Notes: generated by a model not told the origin, from the letters alone. Shown: positions 1 through 9,146, numbered from the stretch's first letter. The stretch is 64,000 nt of DNA from Streptomyces lavendulae subsp. lavendulae (GCF_002803845.1 NZ_CP024985.1:7079501-7143500); one strand, 5' to 3'. Made by a program: numbers and translations.

Positions 1-1615
1 CGAACTGCGGGCGCTGACGGACCGGTGCCGCTTCGCGCACGCCGCCGTGCTCGTGTTCCCGCCCGACGAGCACGCGCTGCGGGCCGAACTGGCCGCGTGC
101 GGACTGCCCGCCGACGCGAAGGCGCAGCCCAGCGTCGTCGTCCGACGGCGCCTCGCCGCACGCCACCACCGGGACCCCGCCGATCTTGAGGTAAGGATTC
201 TCCGCCCCGAGGTCCGGGGCCCCGCGGGGGAGCAGCGGGCCGTCGAGGTGTTCGCGCTGACCGTGCCACCCGGATCCGGGCTCTGCGGGATCGCCGCCGA
301 AGAGCGGCGCGCGGACCACGAGGCGCACCTCGCCTTCGACGTCGCCCGGCCCGACCCGCTGGTGCTGCGCGGGCTGCTGGCGAGCTTCGCGCGGCACGGC
401 GCGGCCGCCGACGGAGGCGGCTACAACCCCCACGAGGACGGCACGGTGTTCTACTTCGGGGCCCCGGCCGACACGAAGACGGAGTACCGGCGCGTGGAGC
501 TGTACGCGAGCGGCGACCACCGGGACGTACTGGCCGATCACCTCGCCGGCCTCCCCGCCGCGCGGCCCGAACGGGCCCCGGACGCAACCCCGTCGGCGCA
601 GGAACAGCCGGCGGAAACGCTCCTGCGGCTGCTGACCGGCGCCTGGACCACCCAGGCCCTGGCGACGTGCGCACGACTCCGGCTGGTGGAGGCCATGGAC
701 CGCCCCACCGGGACCGGTGTCCCGGAACTGGCCCGGTCCGTCGGCGCCCACCCGCAGAGCCTGGCGACACTGCTGCGCTACCTGGCCATGCTGGGCGTGG
801 TCTCCGAGGACCCGGACGGCTTCCGCCCCACCGCCCTCGGCGCGCTCCTCGACGCCCGGGCCCCGGGCTCGATGCGCCCCCTGGCCCTGATGTACGGCGG
901 CCCCTTCTACCAGTCCTTCGCCCACCTGACCCACACCGTACGCAGCGGGCGGCCCGGCTTCGAGCACCTCTACGGCGAGAACCACTTCGACCACTTCGCC
1001 CGCGACCCCGAACTCGCCGCCCTCTTCGACCAGTCCATGGCGTCGAGCGCCCCCATGTTCGATCCCCTCCCCTCCCACCCGGTCGTCACCGCGGCCGCGG
1101 CGGCCCCCGGCCGCCCCCGCACCGTCGTCGACATCGCCGGCGGCACCGGGGAACTCCTCGACCGCATCCTGACCGCCCACCCCACCCTGCGCGGCATCCT
1201 CCTCGAACGCCCCCAGGTCGTCGAAGCGGCACGTACGCGCCTGTCCGCCGGCGACGCCGGCGAACGTTGCGACTACCGGGCGGGCGACTTCGCGGACGTA
1301 CCCGCCGACGGCGACGTCTATGTCCTGTCCCGCGTCCTGCACGACTGGGACGACGACCGGTGCCGCGCCATCCTGCGCCACTGCGCCGACGCCATGCCCC
1401 GGCACGCCGACCTCCTCGTCGTCGAACGCCTCCTGCCGGCCGACGGCGCCCCCTCGCTCGCCACCGCGTGGGACCTCCACATGATGTGCAACACCGGGGG
1501 CCGCGAGCGCACGGCCGACCACTACGCCCGGCTGCTCGGGGACTGCGGCCTCACCCTCGTCGGCAACACCCCGCTCGCCCTCGGCGCCCACACCCTCCAC
1601 GCCCGCAGACCCTGA
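1..1615 (+). CDS. SAM-dependent O-methyltransferase with extra N-terminal domain (5' end outside window)
   Basis: Class I SAM-dependent O-methyltransferase of the hydroxyneurosporene/COMT-like type, expected to methylate hydroxyl groups on small aromatic or polyketide-like molecules in the cytosol. The frame is open from the left edge. The first in-frame start is a GTG at 47 with no convincing ribosome site, so the real start probably lies upstream. Counting from 47, about the first 180 residues form a domain I do not recognise (it contains YNPHEDGTVFYF). A winged-helix dimerisation region follows near 200-260. The glycine-rich SAM loop DIAGGTGE lies near 362-369 and VLHDWDDD near 430-437, both family hallmarks. 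The substrate is unknown; the gene upstream, which would give context, is not in the window. Confidence 0.85.
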   Translation, partial: ELRALTDRCRFAHAAVLVFPPDEHALRAELAACGLPADAKAQPSVVVRRRLAARHHRDPADLEVRILRPEVRGPAGEQRAVEVFALTVPPGSGLCGIAAEERRADHEAHLAFDVARPDPLVLRGLLASFARHGAAADGGGYNPHEDGTVFYFGAPADTKTEYRRVELYASGDHRDVLADHLAGLPAARPERAPDATPSAQEQPAETLLRLLTGAWTTQALATCARLRLVEAMDRPTGTGVPELARSVGAHPQSLATLLRYLAMLGVVSEDPDGFRPTALGALLDARAPGSMRPLALMYGGPFYQSFAHLTHTVRSGRPGFEHLYGENHFDHFARDPELAALFDQSMASSAPMFDPLPSHPVVTAAAAAPGRPRTVVDIAGGTGELLDRILTAHPTLRGILLERPQVVEAARTRLSAGDAGERCDYRAGDFADVPADGDVYVLSRVLHDWDDDRCRAILRHCADAMPRHADLLVVERLLPADGAPSLATAWDLHMMCNTGGRERTADHYARLLGDCGLTLVGNTPLALGAHTLHARRP

Positions 1616-1660
1616 CGCCCCGGCACGGGCCGACCGATCCGTTCCCCGTGCGCGTACATG

Positions 1661-1687
1661 CTGCCTGCGCCAGAATGGCGCGGGCAG
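1661..1687 (+). terminator. Hairpin after the O-methyltransferase
   Basis: A 12-position stem (5 bp, one T-G pair, 6 bp) with a GAA loop lies 45 bases after the methyltransferase stop and just before the SLATT gene. No T run follows, as is common for actinomycete terminators. It also argues against starting the next gene upstream at 1658. Confidence 0.55.
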
Positions 1688-1717
1688 TGCAGGCGGTCGG
1701 CGATCGTTGGGGGATGC

Positions 1718-2167
1718 ATGGCGGAGAACGCGGTGGAGACGGTTGCCGGGGGGACCGGGGGCGCGGGCACCGGCGATGCGACCGGACGGCTGCCGGCGGT
1801 GCTGGCCGACGAGATGACGCGGGAACTGCGGCGCTGGCGCGTGGCCACGTTCAACTACGGGGTGACCTACTACCTCAGCAGGATCCTGCTGATCGCCGCG
1901 AGCGCGATCGTGGCGGCCGACCAGAACCTGGGCGGGGGCAAGGCGGCGTCGCTCATCGCCTGGGTGCCCATGCTGGCCCTCGTGGTCGCGGTGCTGACCG
2001 CCGTCGACACCTGGCTGAAACCGCAGCAGAAATGGCGGGGGTTCATGGAATCCCGCGACGCCCTGGCCGACTTGATGATCCAGGCCGGTGACGGCATGGC
2101 CCCGCGGGAAGTCCGTGAGAAGTTCCTCGAACTGCGCAAGCAGCACCGGGAACGGAACGTCTTCTGA
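1718..2167 (+). CDS. SLATT/DUF4231-type two-helix membrane protein
   Basis: A 149-residue protein with a charged N-terminus, two hydrophobic segments (about residues 49-67 and 77-96), and a charged amphipathic C-terminus. The pattern TYYLSRILLIAASAI, then PQQKWRGFMESRDALADL after the second helix, matches the SLATT (DUF4231-like) family. Such proteins are predicted membrane effectors in nucleotide-signal and STAND-linked conflict systems. The ATG at 1718 was chosen because GGGGG precedes it; an upstream GTG at 1658 falls in a hairpin. It converges on the Nudix-like gene (32 bases between the stops) and lies 1.2 kb from the caspase-STAND gene, so membership in that system is an inference. It could instead be a standalone membrane protein. 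Confidence 0.75.
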   Translation: MAENAVETVAGGTGGAGTGDATGRLPAVLADEMTRELRRWRVATFNYGVTYYLSRILLIAASAIVAADQNLGGGKAASLIAWVPMLALVVAVLTAVDTWLKPQQKWRGFMESRDALADLMIQAGDGMAPREVREKFLELRKQHRERNVF

Positions 2168-2199
2168 CGGTGGCGGTGCCGCGTCGCGGCCGCGTCGGT

Positions 2200-3216
2200 T
2201 CAGGCCGTCTGCCGCGAGGCGCGCCGTGCCATGGCGCGCCGCTCGGCGGCCTCGACGTCGAGCAGGCCCGACCGGTTGCCACCGCGTGCCAGGACGGCTT
2301 CGCGCACCAGGGCCAGGTAGAAGAGTGCCGGACCACAGGGCGTCCAGACCCGCCCCTCCTCCAGGAGGAAGTCGAGGACGCTGTCCGGGTCGGCGGGAAC
2401 GAACCTGAACTGGTCGTGTTCCCACTTGTCTTCGACGCCCCTGCTGCGCCGCCGGGCCAGGTCGTCGGCCGTCAGCTCCGGGAGCACGGCGCGGTAGAAG
2501 GCCGCCCACTGGTGATTGCGCAGGTCCAGGGCGAAGGCGAGCAGTTCCAGTTCGACGGCGTCCTCGTCCTGGACGGACAGTTCCTCGCGCAGTGCGCGGC
2601 GGGCCACGGCATGGAGGCTGATCGGCGAACCGTCTTCCGGAACGTCGTGGATGGCCGCGAGCCCTTCGTTCACCGAGGAGTTCCAGCGCTCGGTGTTGTG
2701 ACCGGCCACCGTGGCGCTGCGCCGGGCGAAGACCATCTGCCGGTCGGGTCCGGTCGTCACGGCCACGTTGACGCCGAAGCTGCAGGACAGGAAGGCGGGG
2801 GCCGTCACCGGGTCGGTGTTCTCCAGGTACTGCGTGCGCAGCGTGGCCGGTTCGCCCTCGCGCAACGGCGTGTCGAGGTTGACCGAGGTGGCCAGGAAGT
2901 CGAAGTAGTCGGCGTCGCACAGGCTCAGCTGGACCACCGGCGCCTCGTCCTCGTCGGTACGGGAGAGCACGATGTTCTCCAGCGCGAAGCGGGGGTTGTT
3001 CCACCGGTAGGGCTCACCCGCAGCCTGCCTGCGCTCCTCCTCCGCCTGGATCGCCTGGCGCCATCGCTGCACCTCCAGGGGCAGGGACACGCGACGGAGC
3101 CCGGGCTCGTACAGGACCTTCACGTTCTCCTCGAGGATCGGACGGGTGCCGTCCCCCTCGAAGACGTAACAGTCCGTGAGGAGATCCCCGACGAAGAATC
3201 CTTCTCGCTCCGACAC
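2200..3216 (-). CDS. Nudix-like protein, divergent from the caspase-STAND gene
   Basis: A 338-residue soluble protein starting at GTG 3216, preceded by AAGGGGG. Residues about 140-290 look like a Nudix fold: RRALREELSV at 206-215 resembles the REUxEExGU core of the Nudix box, but Ala replaces the first Glu and Ser replaces the Gly. The two adjacent metal-ligand glutamates (211, 212) are kept. The first 130 residues are an unassigned domain. Nudix enzymes hydrolyse nucleoside-diphosphate derivatives; with this altered box it may bind rather than cleave a nucleotide. It is divergently arranged with the caspase-STAND gene across 132 bases, so shared regulation is plausible. The family call rests on one motif only. 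Confidence 0.6.
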   Translation of the reverse strand: MSEREGFFVGDLLTDCYVFEGDGTRPILEENVKVLYEPGLRRVSLPLEVQRWRQAIQAEEERRQAAGEPYRWNNPRFALENIVLSRTDEDEAPVVQLSLCDADYFDFLATSVNLDTPLREGEPATLRTQYLENTDPVTAPAFLSCSFGVNVAVTTGPDRQMVFARRSATVAGHNTERWNSSVNEGLAAIHDVPEDGSPISLHAVARRALREELSVQDEDAVELELLAFALDLRNHQWAAFYRAVLPELTADDLARRRSRGVEDKWEHDQFRFVPADPDSVLDFLLEEGRVWTPCGPALFYLALVREAVLARGGNRSGLLDVEAAERRAMARRASRQTA

Positions 3217-3348
3217 CGAACCCCCTTGTTGCGAAGACCAGTTGCGTGCACCGGCTCACGCGTCGCATGGTGAGACGCCAGGTTGCCACATATCGCTCCG
3301 TCACGTACGCGGGGTTGCCGATCGGGCTTCGGGGAAAGAAGGTTGCGG

Positions 3349-6300
3349 ATGGCGGACGTTCCGCACGACGGCGTCGTGGCCACCGTGGTCGTCGACCGGT
3401 ACGAGGGTGACGCCCACCGTCGGCGCGACCGATCCCACCTCCGCCGCAGTGCGGACGAGTTCACCGAGCAGGCCAAGCGGCTCGGCTTCAACGCGCCGCC
3501 CGTACGGCTGGCCAGCGCGGAGGCCGCCGACGCCACCGGCCTGCCGCTGGAGCGCGGACGCGTCAGAGAGCTGGTGGCAAGACTGCGCGAGCAGCCGGCG
3601 GGACGCAAGATCCTCTACTGGACCGGTCACGGGGAGCGGATCGGGGGCACCTTCTACCTCGCCTGCCAGGACACCTATGCCGGTGGGTCCTTCGATCCCG
3701 CCCGGGCCGTCTCCACGTCCGACCTCGTCTCCTGGCTGGCCGAGGACGCGACGGACACGCTCTTGGTCCTGGACGCCTGCTTCGCCGGAACAGCGCTGGA
3801 CGATGTGAACGCCCAGGTCAAGGCGGCCCGAGGGTGGGCGGGGGGTGGGGACGGCGGCGAAGCCGGATTCGCCGTGATCGCCACGGCCGAAGCGGACGAG
3901 GAGGCGACCGAGGGGCGGTGGGTCGGCTGCCTGGCGCGGGTGCTGGACACGCCCGACGCGCAGACGCGCGCGGTCCCGCTCTTCCACCGGGAGAACCCCG
4001 TGGTCACGTTCACGCATCTCATGCTGGCCGTGCGGGCCTCGATGGAGGGGCAGGTCCCCCAGTGGAACGAGGTGCGGGCCCTGCGCCCGGACTTCCTGCT
4101 GAATCCCTACTGTTCCGAGCGCGTGAAGCCGGCCCTGCGCTCCTTCGACGACGAGTCCTGGATCGGCGATGAATTCAGCGACGACGTGCTGCCGGTCTTC
4201 TCCGGAGCCGGAGAGGGGTGGCACCTGCGCGACTTCGCCGCCCGCGACCGCGTCCTCGGCGCCCTGGTCACGTGGATGGCGACCAGGAGCACGGGCCTGT
4301 TCGCCATCACCGGGTCCTCGGGCGCCGGCAAGTCCACGTTGCTGACGTATCTGGCCCACCTGACCACGCGCAGGTTCTCGGCCTCGCTGCCCGCCGACCG
4401 GCGGCCGCGGATCCAGCCCGAACTCTACTGCGTGCACGCCGCGCTGCACTGCCGCGGCAAGACCCTGGCGTCCCTCTGTGAGGAACTCGGCGAGCGGCTG
4501 GCCGGCTTGGGCCTGGAACGGGCCGGGCTCGTGCACGGAGCGCCGCACACCTACGTGGAGCAGATCGCCGCCCTCGCGCAGCGCAAGGGAAGCCTGACGC
4601 TGCTGTTCGACGGACTGGACGAGGCCGCCGCCGGACACGCGTTCGACATCGCCCGCGGTCTCATCAACCCGCTCGCCGGCTCCGAACTGGTGAAGGTGGT
4701 GGCCGCCACCCGCCCCAGCGCGCGCAGGAACCTGCCCGACGCCCTGCCGGCCGAAACCCTGCTGGAGGTCCTGCACTGCGAGGATCCGGTCGAGCTGGAC
4801 CGGCTGGCAGAGACCGAAGGCGAGATCGCACTGCACGTCGAACACCTCCTCGGGCAGGCCAATTCCCCCTACCGGCTGGCCGAGGCCGAGGAGACGCGGC
4901 GTACCGTGGCCCGCCACATCGCCTCCCGCAGCAACGGCCTCTTCCTGGTCGCCACCCTGTGGGCACGCCGGCTCGCCCGGCTGACGACGCTGCCCCCGCC
5001 CGAGCAGCTGGACGACGAGTTACGTCACGGCATGGCAGCCCTCGACTCGCTGCTCAGCGACGAGCTCGCCCGGCTGGACCCGGCCGAACCCACACGCGTA
5101 CGCGATCTGTTGCGCCCGCTGGCACTGGCCCAGGGCAACGGACTGCCCCAGCCCCGTGTCTGGCTGGCCATGGCCAACGCCGTGCGCTCCCCCGGCAGCA
5201 GGACGTACACCGAGGACGACCTCAGGCACGTGATCACCGTCGCCAGGGGCGTCGCCATCGCCCGGGACCACGAGTTCGGCACGGAGGTCCACCGGCTGCA
5301 CCACGCCGGCTTCGGAGCCCACCTGCTCGGCGACGAGGCCCGGCAGCGCGGGCTCCACCGGAGTGTCGTCCTGGCAGTGCGGCCCGCTCACAGTGAGGGC
5401 TGGGCCACGGCCGACCCCTACGTGACGCACTACATCGCCGCGCACGCCGCACTCGCCGGCGACGCCACTCTGGAAGAGCTGACGAACGACTACCACTTCG
5501 CGGTCCACGCCTCGCCGGACATCCTGGAACCACTGGTCGCGGGCCGCCCGGCGATCGCGCCCCGGCCCGCGCTCTACCTGCAGGTCGCGGATCATTTCCG
5601 TACCCGTCCGACGGCCGTCGCACGGTGGGCCGTGCTGCGGGCGACCGCTGTGGCGACGTTTCCCGCCGACGTGCTGGACGGCATACCGCACCCTCCCGAG
5701 GTCTTCTGGGACGACGTGTGGAGCAGCGCGGACAGGCTTCCGCTGCAACGGACGTGGCCCGCCCCACCGGGCGGGGCGCTGGCGGTGCACTGGGAGGGGC
5801 ACGGCAACGGGGTCATCCACGCGGCGGGCGTCGGAGTGGTCCGGTCCTGGACCGCTGACGGCCGGGAGATCCGGGGCCGCGACACCGGACCGGCGGGCTG
5901 GTCCGCGGCCGGCCGGCAACGAGGCCTGGCGGTGGCGGAAGGCGGCGCCAACCGGGTGATCGCGACCCACGACGGGCGGGCGCTGCGGCTCTGGCGCGGC
6001 GAGGAACGACAGCCCTTCGAGGAGTTGTACTGGGGAGGGTCACCCGATGCCGTCACCGCCATTTGGTGGAACGGCTCGGTGCACCTGGCAGCCGTGGAGG
6101 GCGGGCGGCTGTGGCTGTGGAAATGGGCCGGCCAGGGGCCGTACACCCGCGACCTGCTGCACGTGCGGGTGCTTCCCGCCGGGGTGACCTCCGTGGCGCT
6201 GCTCCCGCTGACCGAGGCCGTCGTGGTGGTCGCCGGGGGGCCGAGGGGACTGACCCTGCGCGCCGTTCCTTCGCGGGGCACCGTCACCACCGAGCCCCTG

Positions 6301-7773
6301 CACGGCGCGGCACCGCTGCTCGGCACCGGCCGGCCCGTGCACGCGGTGTCCGTGCTCGCCTCGGGAGACGGCCGGGGCGCCGTCCTCGCCGCTCTGGACG
6401 GCCGGGCGCTCTCCGTCTGGCGGATGCCGGACCCGCTGTTCGACGACGGGCGGGAACTCCTGCTCCACACGGACAGCGGGGGACAGGCGGTCAGCCTGGG
6501 CGAAAGCCCCTCGGGACTGCTCGTGGCGGTACGCGAGGGCTCCGAGGTACGGGTCTGGTCCGGCTCGGGAACCGAGTACGCACCCCTGCCGGGCACCAGC
6601 CACCACAAGTCGCTGGCGTACGACCCTTCGGGCACCGGCCGGCTGGCCGTGGCCGACGAGACCCGCGTCAGGGTGTGGGAGCCGCACGCCCCGCAGGAGC
6701 AGGGCACGCCCGCCGCCGTCCGCAGATGGCGCCGCGACCCCCGGGCGCAACCCCGGATGGAGGTGGCCGCGAACGCGGCCGGTGCGTTCCTGTTGTGCCG
6801 GAGCCAGGACTCGGACGTCCTGGTGAGCCTGCACGACGCGGCCGGCCCCCGGCTGACCGGCCCCGTGCTGAGCCATCCCCAGCCCATCACCGCGCTCGCC
6901 GCCCTGTCGTTCGGGGAGCAGTGGGTGGTGGCCGCCGTCGGACGCAGGATCGCCGTGGTGTGGACCCTCGGCCCGGGCCTGGGCGCCGTGACCGGAGAAC
7001 GCCTCGATCTCGAGGGCGCCTGGGACGTCTCCGTACCCTCGATCGCCCTGCGCGCGGTGCCCGGTCAGCGCCTCGAACTGTTCTGGCCCTCAGGACAGGG
7101 CGTGGCGTGCTGGGAACGCGCCGCGGAGCCCGGGGCCGGCTGGAGCCGCGGGCCCACGCGGCCCATGGGCGCCTCGGGCAGCGTGCAGCGCGTCGCCGTG
7201 ACCGGGACCCGGGAGGGGCGGTCCTGGCTCTCGGCCTGGGGCGGCGACGTGGTGCGGGTGTGGGACCTGGCCGCCGTCGGGGCCACACCCTTCACGGTGG
7301 ACTCCGTCAAGGTCCGCGCGGTCGCCGCCGGCGTACTGCGCACCGGTCGGCGCACCGTCCCGCTCGTCGCCATCGCATCGGGCAACCAGGTGGAACTCGC
7401 CGAGTGCGAGGGCCGGTTCGTGACCACCACGCTCCTGCCGCCGCCCGGCGGCCCCCTCGACGGTCTCGCGCTGGTGGGCCCGGCGCACCGGCCCCTCCTG
7501 GCCGGCTGGCAGAACACCTCGGGCCGCCTCCACCTGTGGGACGTCAGCACGGAGCGGGCGCTTCCCGACCTCGAACACCGCGGATACGACACGTCGCAGG
7601 TGGCCTCCGTCTGCGGCGACGCGGGAATCACCCTCATGGTCAGGGGCGGGCCGGAGGTCGGGCTGCGCTGCGACCAGCTGCTGCTGGGCCGGCCGGGCCT
7701 GATCCGCCTCGGCGTGCCGGTCACCGAACCGAACTCTCCGTCCCCTTCACCCACCGAGGAGCACCTTTCGTGA
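3349..7773 (+). CDS. Caspase-like peptidase / STAND NTPase / beta-propeller protein
   Basis: A 1474-residue multidomain protein with bacterial NLR-like architecture. Residues about 5-250 are a caspase-like (C14) peptidase with the His in YWTGHG (His94) and the Cys in LVLDACFAG (Cys144). Residues about 290-480 are a STAND/NACHT-type P-loop NTPase: Walker A GSSGAGKST at 322-330 and Walker B LTLLFDGLDEA at 416-426. A helical region follows, then from about 800 to the end repeated WD40-like blades (VRSWTADGRE, LRLWRG, VRVWSG, VRVWEP, LHLWDV). In this family the propeller senses a trigger, NTPase oligomerisation follows, and the peptidase cuts targets, often killing the cell. The ATG at 3349 follows AAAGAAGG; the earlier ATG at 3283 lacks a site. 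The gene contains a TTA codon at 5020-5022 and its stop overlaps the lipase start. Confidence 0.9.
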   Translation: MADVPHDGVVATVVVDRYEGDAHRRRDRSHLRRSADEFTEQAKRLGFNAPPVRLASAEAADATGLPLERGRVRELVARLREQPAGRKILYWTGHGERIGGTFYLACQDTYAGGSFDPARAVSTSDLVSWLAEDATDTLLVLDACFAGTALDDVNAQVKAARGWAGGGDGGEAGFAVIATAEADEEATEGRWVGCLARVLDTPDAQTRAVPLFHRENPVVTFTHLMLAVRASMEGQVPQWNEVRALRPDFLLNPYCSERVKPALRSFDDESWIGDEFSDDVLPVFSGAGEGWHLRDFAARDRVLGALVTWMATRSTGLFAITGSSGAGKSTLLTYLAHLTTRRFSASLPADRRPRIQPELYCVHAALHCRGKTLASLCEELGERLAGLGLERAGLVHGAPHTYVEQIAALAQRKGSLTLLFDGLDEAAAGHAFDIARGLINPLAGSELVKVVAATRPSARRNLPDALPAETLLEVLHCEDPVELDRLAETEGEIALHVEHLLGQANSPYRLAEAEETRRTVARHIASRSNGLFLVATLWARRLARLTTLPPPEQLDDELRHGMAALDSLLSDELARLDPAEPTRVRDLLRPLALAQGNGLPQPRVWLAMANAVRSPGSRTYTEDDLRHVITVARGVAIARDHEFGTEVHRLHHAGFGAHLLGDEARQRGLHRSVVLAVRPAHSEGWATADPYVTHYIAAHAALAGDATLEELTNDYHFAVHASPDILEPLVAGRPAIAPRPALYLQVADHFRTRPTAVARWAVLRATAVATFPADVLDGIPHPPEVFWDDVWSSADRLPLQRTWPAPPGGALAVHWEGHGNGVIHAAGVGVVRSWTADGREIRGRDTGPAGWSAAGRQRGLAVAEGGANRVIATHDGRALRLWRGEERQPFEELYWGGSPDAVTAIWWNGSVHLAAVEGGRLWLWKWAGQGPYTRDLLHVRVLPAGVTSVALLPLTEAVVVVAGGPRGLTLRAVPSRGTVTTEPLHGAAPLLGTGRPVHAVSVLASGDGRGAVLAALDGRALSVWRMPDPLFDDGRELLLHTDSGGQAVSLGESPSGLLVAVREGSEVRVWSGSGTEYAPLPGTSHHKSLAYDPSGTGRLAVADETRVRVWEPHAPQEQGTPAAVRRWRRDPRAQPRMEVAANAAGAFLLCRSQDSDVLVSLHDAAGPRLTGPVLSHPQPITALAALSFGEQWVVAAVGRRIAVVWTLGPGLGAVTGERLDLEGAWDVSVPSIALRAVPGQRLELFWPSGQGVACWERAAEPGAGWSRGPTRPMGASGSVQRVAVTGTREGRSWLSAWGGDVVRVWDLAAVGATPFTVDSVKVRAVAAGVLRTGRRTVPLVAIASGNQVELAECEGRFVTTTLLPPPGGPLDGLALVGPAHRPLLAGWQNTSGRLHLWDVSTERALPDLEHRGYDTSQVASVCGDAGITLMVRGGPEVGLRCDQLLLGRPGLIRLGVPVTEPNSPSPSPTEEHLS

Positions 7774-9146
7774 TAGACGACCTTGTCGTCGTCGTACCGG
7801 GCATCATGGGCACCGCACTCACCCGGGACGGCGTGGACGTCTGGAACCTGAGCCCGCAGACCATCGCCGGAATCCGGCGGCCCGGCAGGTTCCTGGAGCG
7901 GCTCCGCCTCCAGGAGGGGATCGGGAACGGGGACCCCGAGCCCCGGCACGCCTTGTCCCTCGGACCCCTGATCGAACGCCCGCGCGTGCTGCCGGGTCTC
8001 GTGTCGCACCTCGGCTACGGGGGACTGGCCGGGCGGCTGGGGATCGCACCGGAACAACTGGCGGTGTTCCGCTACGACTGGCGGCTCAGCAACCGCAATT
8101 CGGCGGAGAGGCTCAAGCGCTTCGTCGGAGACCGCCTGGACAGGTGGAGGTCCGGAGCGGATCCCCGGCGGTTCCCGGGGGCCCGGGACGCGAAGGCCGT
8201 CTTCGTCTGCCGCTCCATGGGCGGTCTGGTGGTGCAGTACTACGTGGAGGCGCTCGGGGGCCGTGAGGTGACGCGTGCCGTGGCTTCCCTCGGCACGCCG
8301 TATCTGGGCAGCGTGAAGACCCTGCGGTTCCTGCTGGGGGAGGGGCTGGGACCGCTGCCGGGCTCATGGCGGGACGCGCTGCGCGAGGTGTGCGCGACGT
8401 ACCCGTCGCTGGGGCAGCTCCTGCCGGTCTACAAGGCGGTCGTGCTCGAAGACGAGCAGGGGGTCACCCACCTCGGTGGGGGCCCGCCGGTCGAGGGGAT
8501 CGACACCGCCGTGGTGGACGACGCCTTCAGGTTCCGCCGGGACATCCAGACGGCCACCGTCGTGAACGAGGCCGAAGGGGCCCCGGCCTATGAGCTCGTT
8601 CCCCTGGGGGGTGCCACGCACCCCACCGCGCACAGCGTCTCCTTCGACGCCGCGGGCCGCCCGTGCTTCCACGACGACCTCCCCGGCGGACGTGGCCCGT
8701 GGCTGGGCGACGGCACCGTCCCCCAGCTCTCGGCCACCCCTCCCGAGCACCGCAGCACGGCGTCGACCATGTGGTTCCCGTACCGTCACGCCTCCCTCCT
8801 CGACGCCAAACCCGTGCAGTACCAGTTGCGGAACATCTGCAACGGCCTCGAACGCAGCCAATACCTGGCTCCGGAAGGGGAGATCGGGATCGAGCTCCCG
8901 GACACGGCCCTGGCCGGCGAGGCGATCGAGGTCTGGGCCGCGAACGCGGACAGCGCGATGGAACTGAGGGTCCGGCGGTTCGCGGACGACGGCCGGTGCG
9001 TCTCCGTCGACCCGATGCGGCCCACCGGTGACGGACGCTTCCGGGCGCAAGTGCGGGCGGAACCGGGGACGTGGATCCTGGAGGTGTCCTCACCCACGAC
9101 GGGCTACGCGTGCCGGGACGCGGTACTGGTGATGGAGCGGACGTAG
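7770..9146 (+). CDS. LCAT-like alpha/beta-hydrolase (lipase/acyltransferase)
   Basis: A 458-residue alpha/beta-hydrolase resembling lecithin:cholesterol acyltransferase-type lipases: VVVVPGIMGT near the N-terminus (oxyanion region), YDWRLS near 102-107, nucleophile Ser149 in CRSMGG, Asp314 in LGDGTVP and His340 in YRHASLL. All three triad residues seem present. The first Gly of the usual GxSxG elbow is Cys. The last 100 residues look like a beta-sandwich (VWAANADSAMELRVRR), perhaps a binding domain. GTG 7770 overlaps the stop of the caspase-STAND gene (GTGA) and GAGGA precedes it, so the two are translationally coupled and probably act together. I infer a membrane-lipid-damaging effector switched on by the caspase-like protein. 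Confidence 0.85.
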   Translation: MIDDLVVVVPGIMGTALTRDGVDVWNLSPQTIAGIRRPGRFLERLRLQEGIGNGDPEPRHALSLGPLIERPRVLPGLVSHLGYGGLAGRLGIAPEQLAVFRYDWRLSNRNSAERLKRFVGDRLDRWRSGADPRRFPGARDAKAVFVCRSMGGLVVQYYVEALGGREVTRAVASLGTPYLGSVKTLRFLLGEGLGPLPGSWRDALREVCATYPSLGQLLPVYKAVVLEDEQGVTHLGGGPPVEGIDTAVVDDAFRFRRDIQTATVVNEAEGAPAYELVPLGGATHPTAHSVSFDAAGRPCFHDDLPGGRGPWLGDGTVPQLSATPPEHRSTASTMWFPYRHASLLDAKPVQYQLRNICNGLERSQYLAPEGEIGIELPDTALAGEAIEVWAANADSAMELRVRRFADDGRCVSVDPMRPTGDGRFRAQVRAEPGTWILEVSSPTTGYACRDAVLVMERT

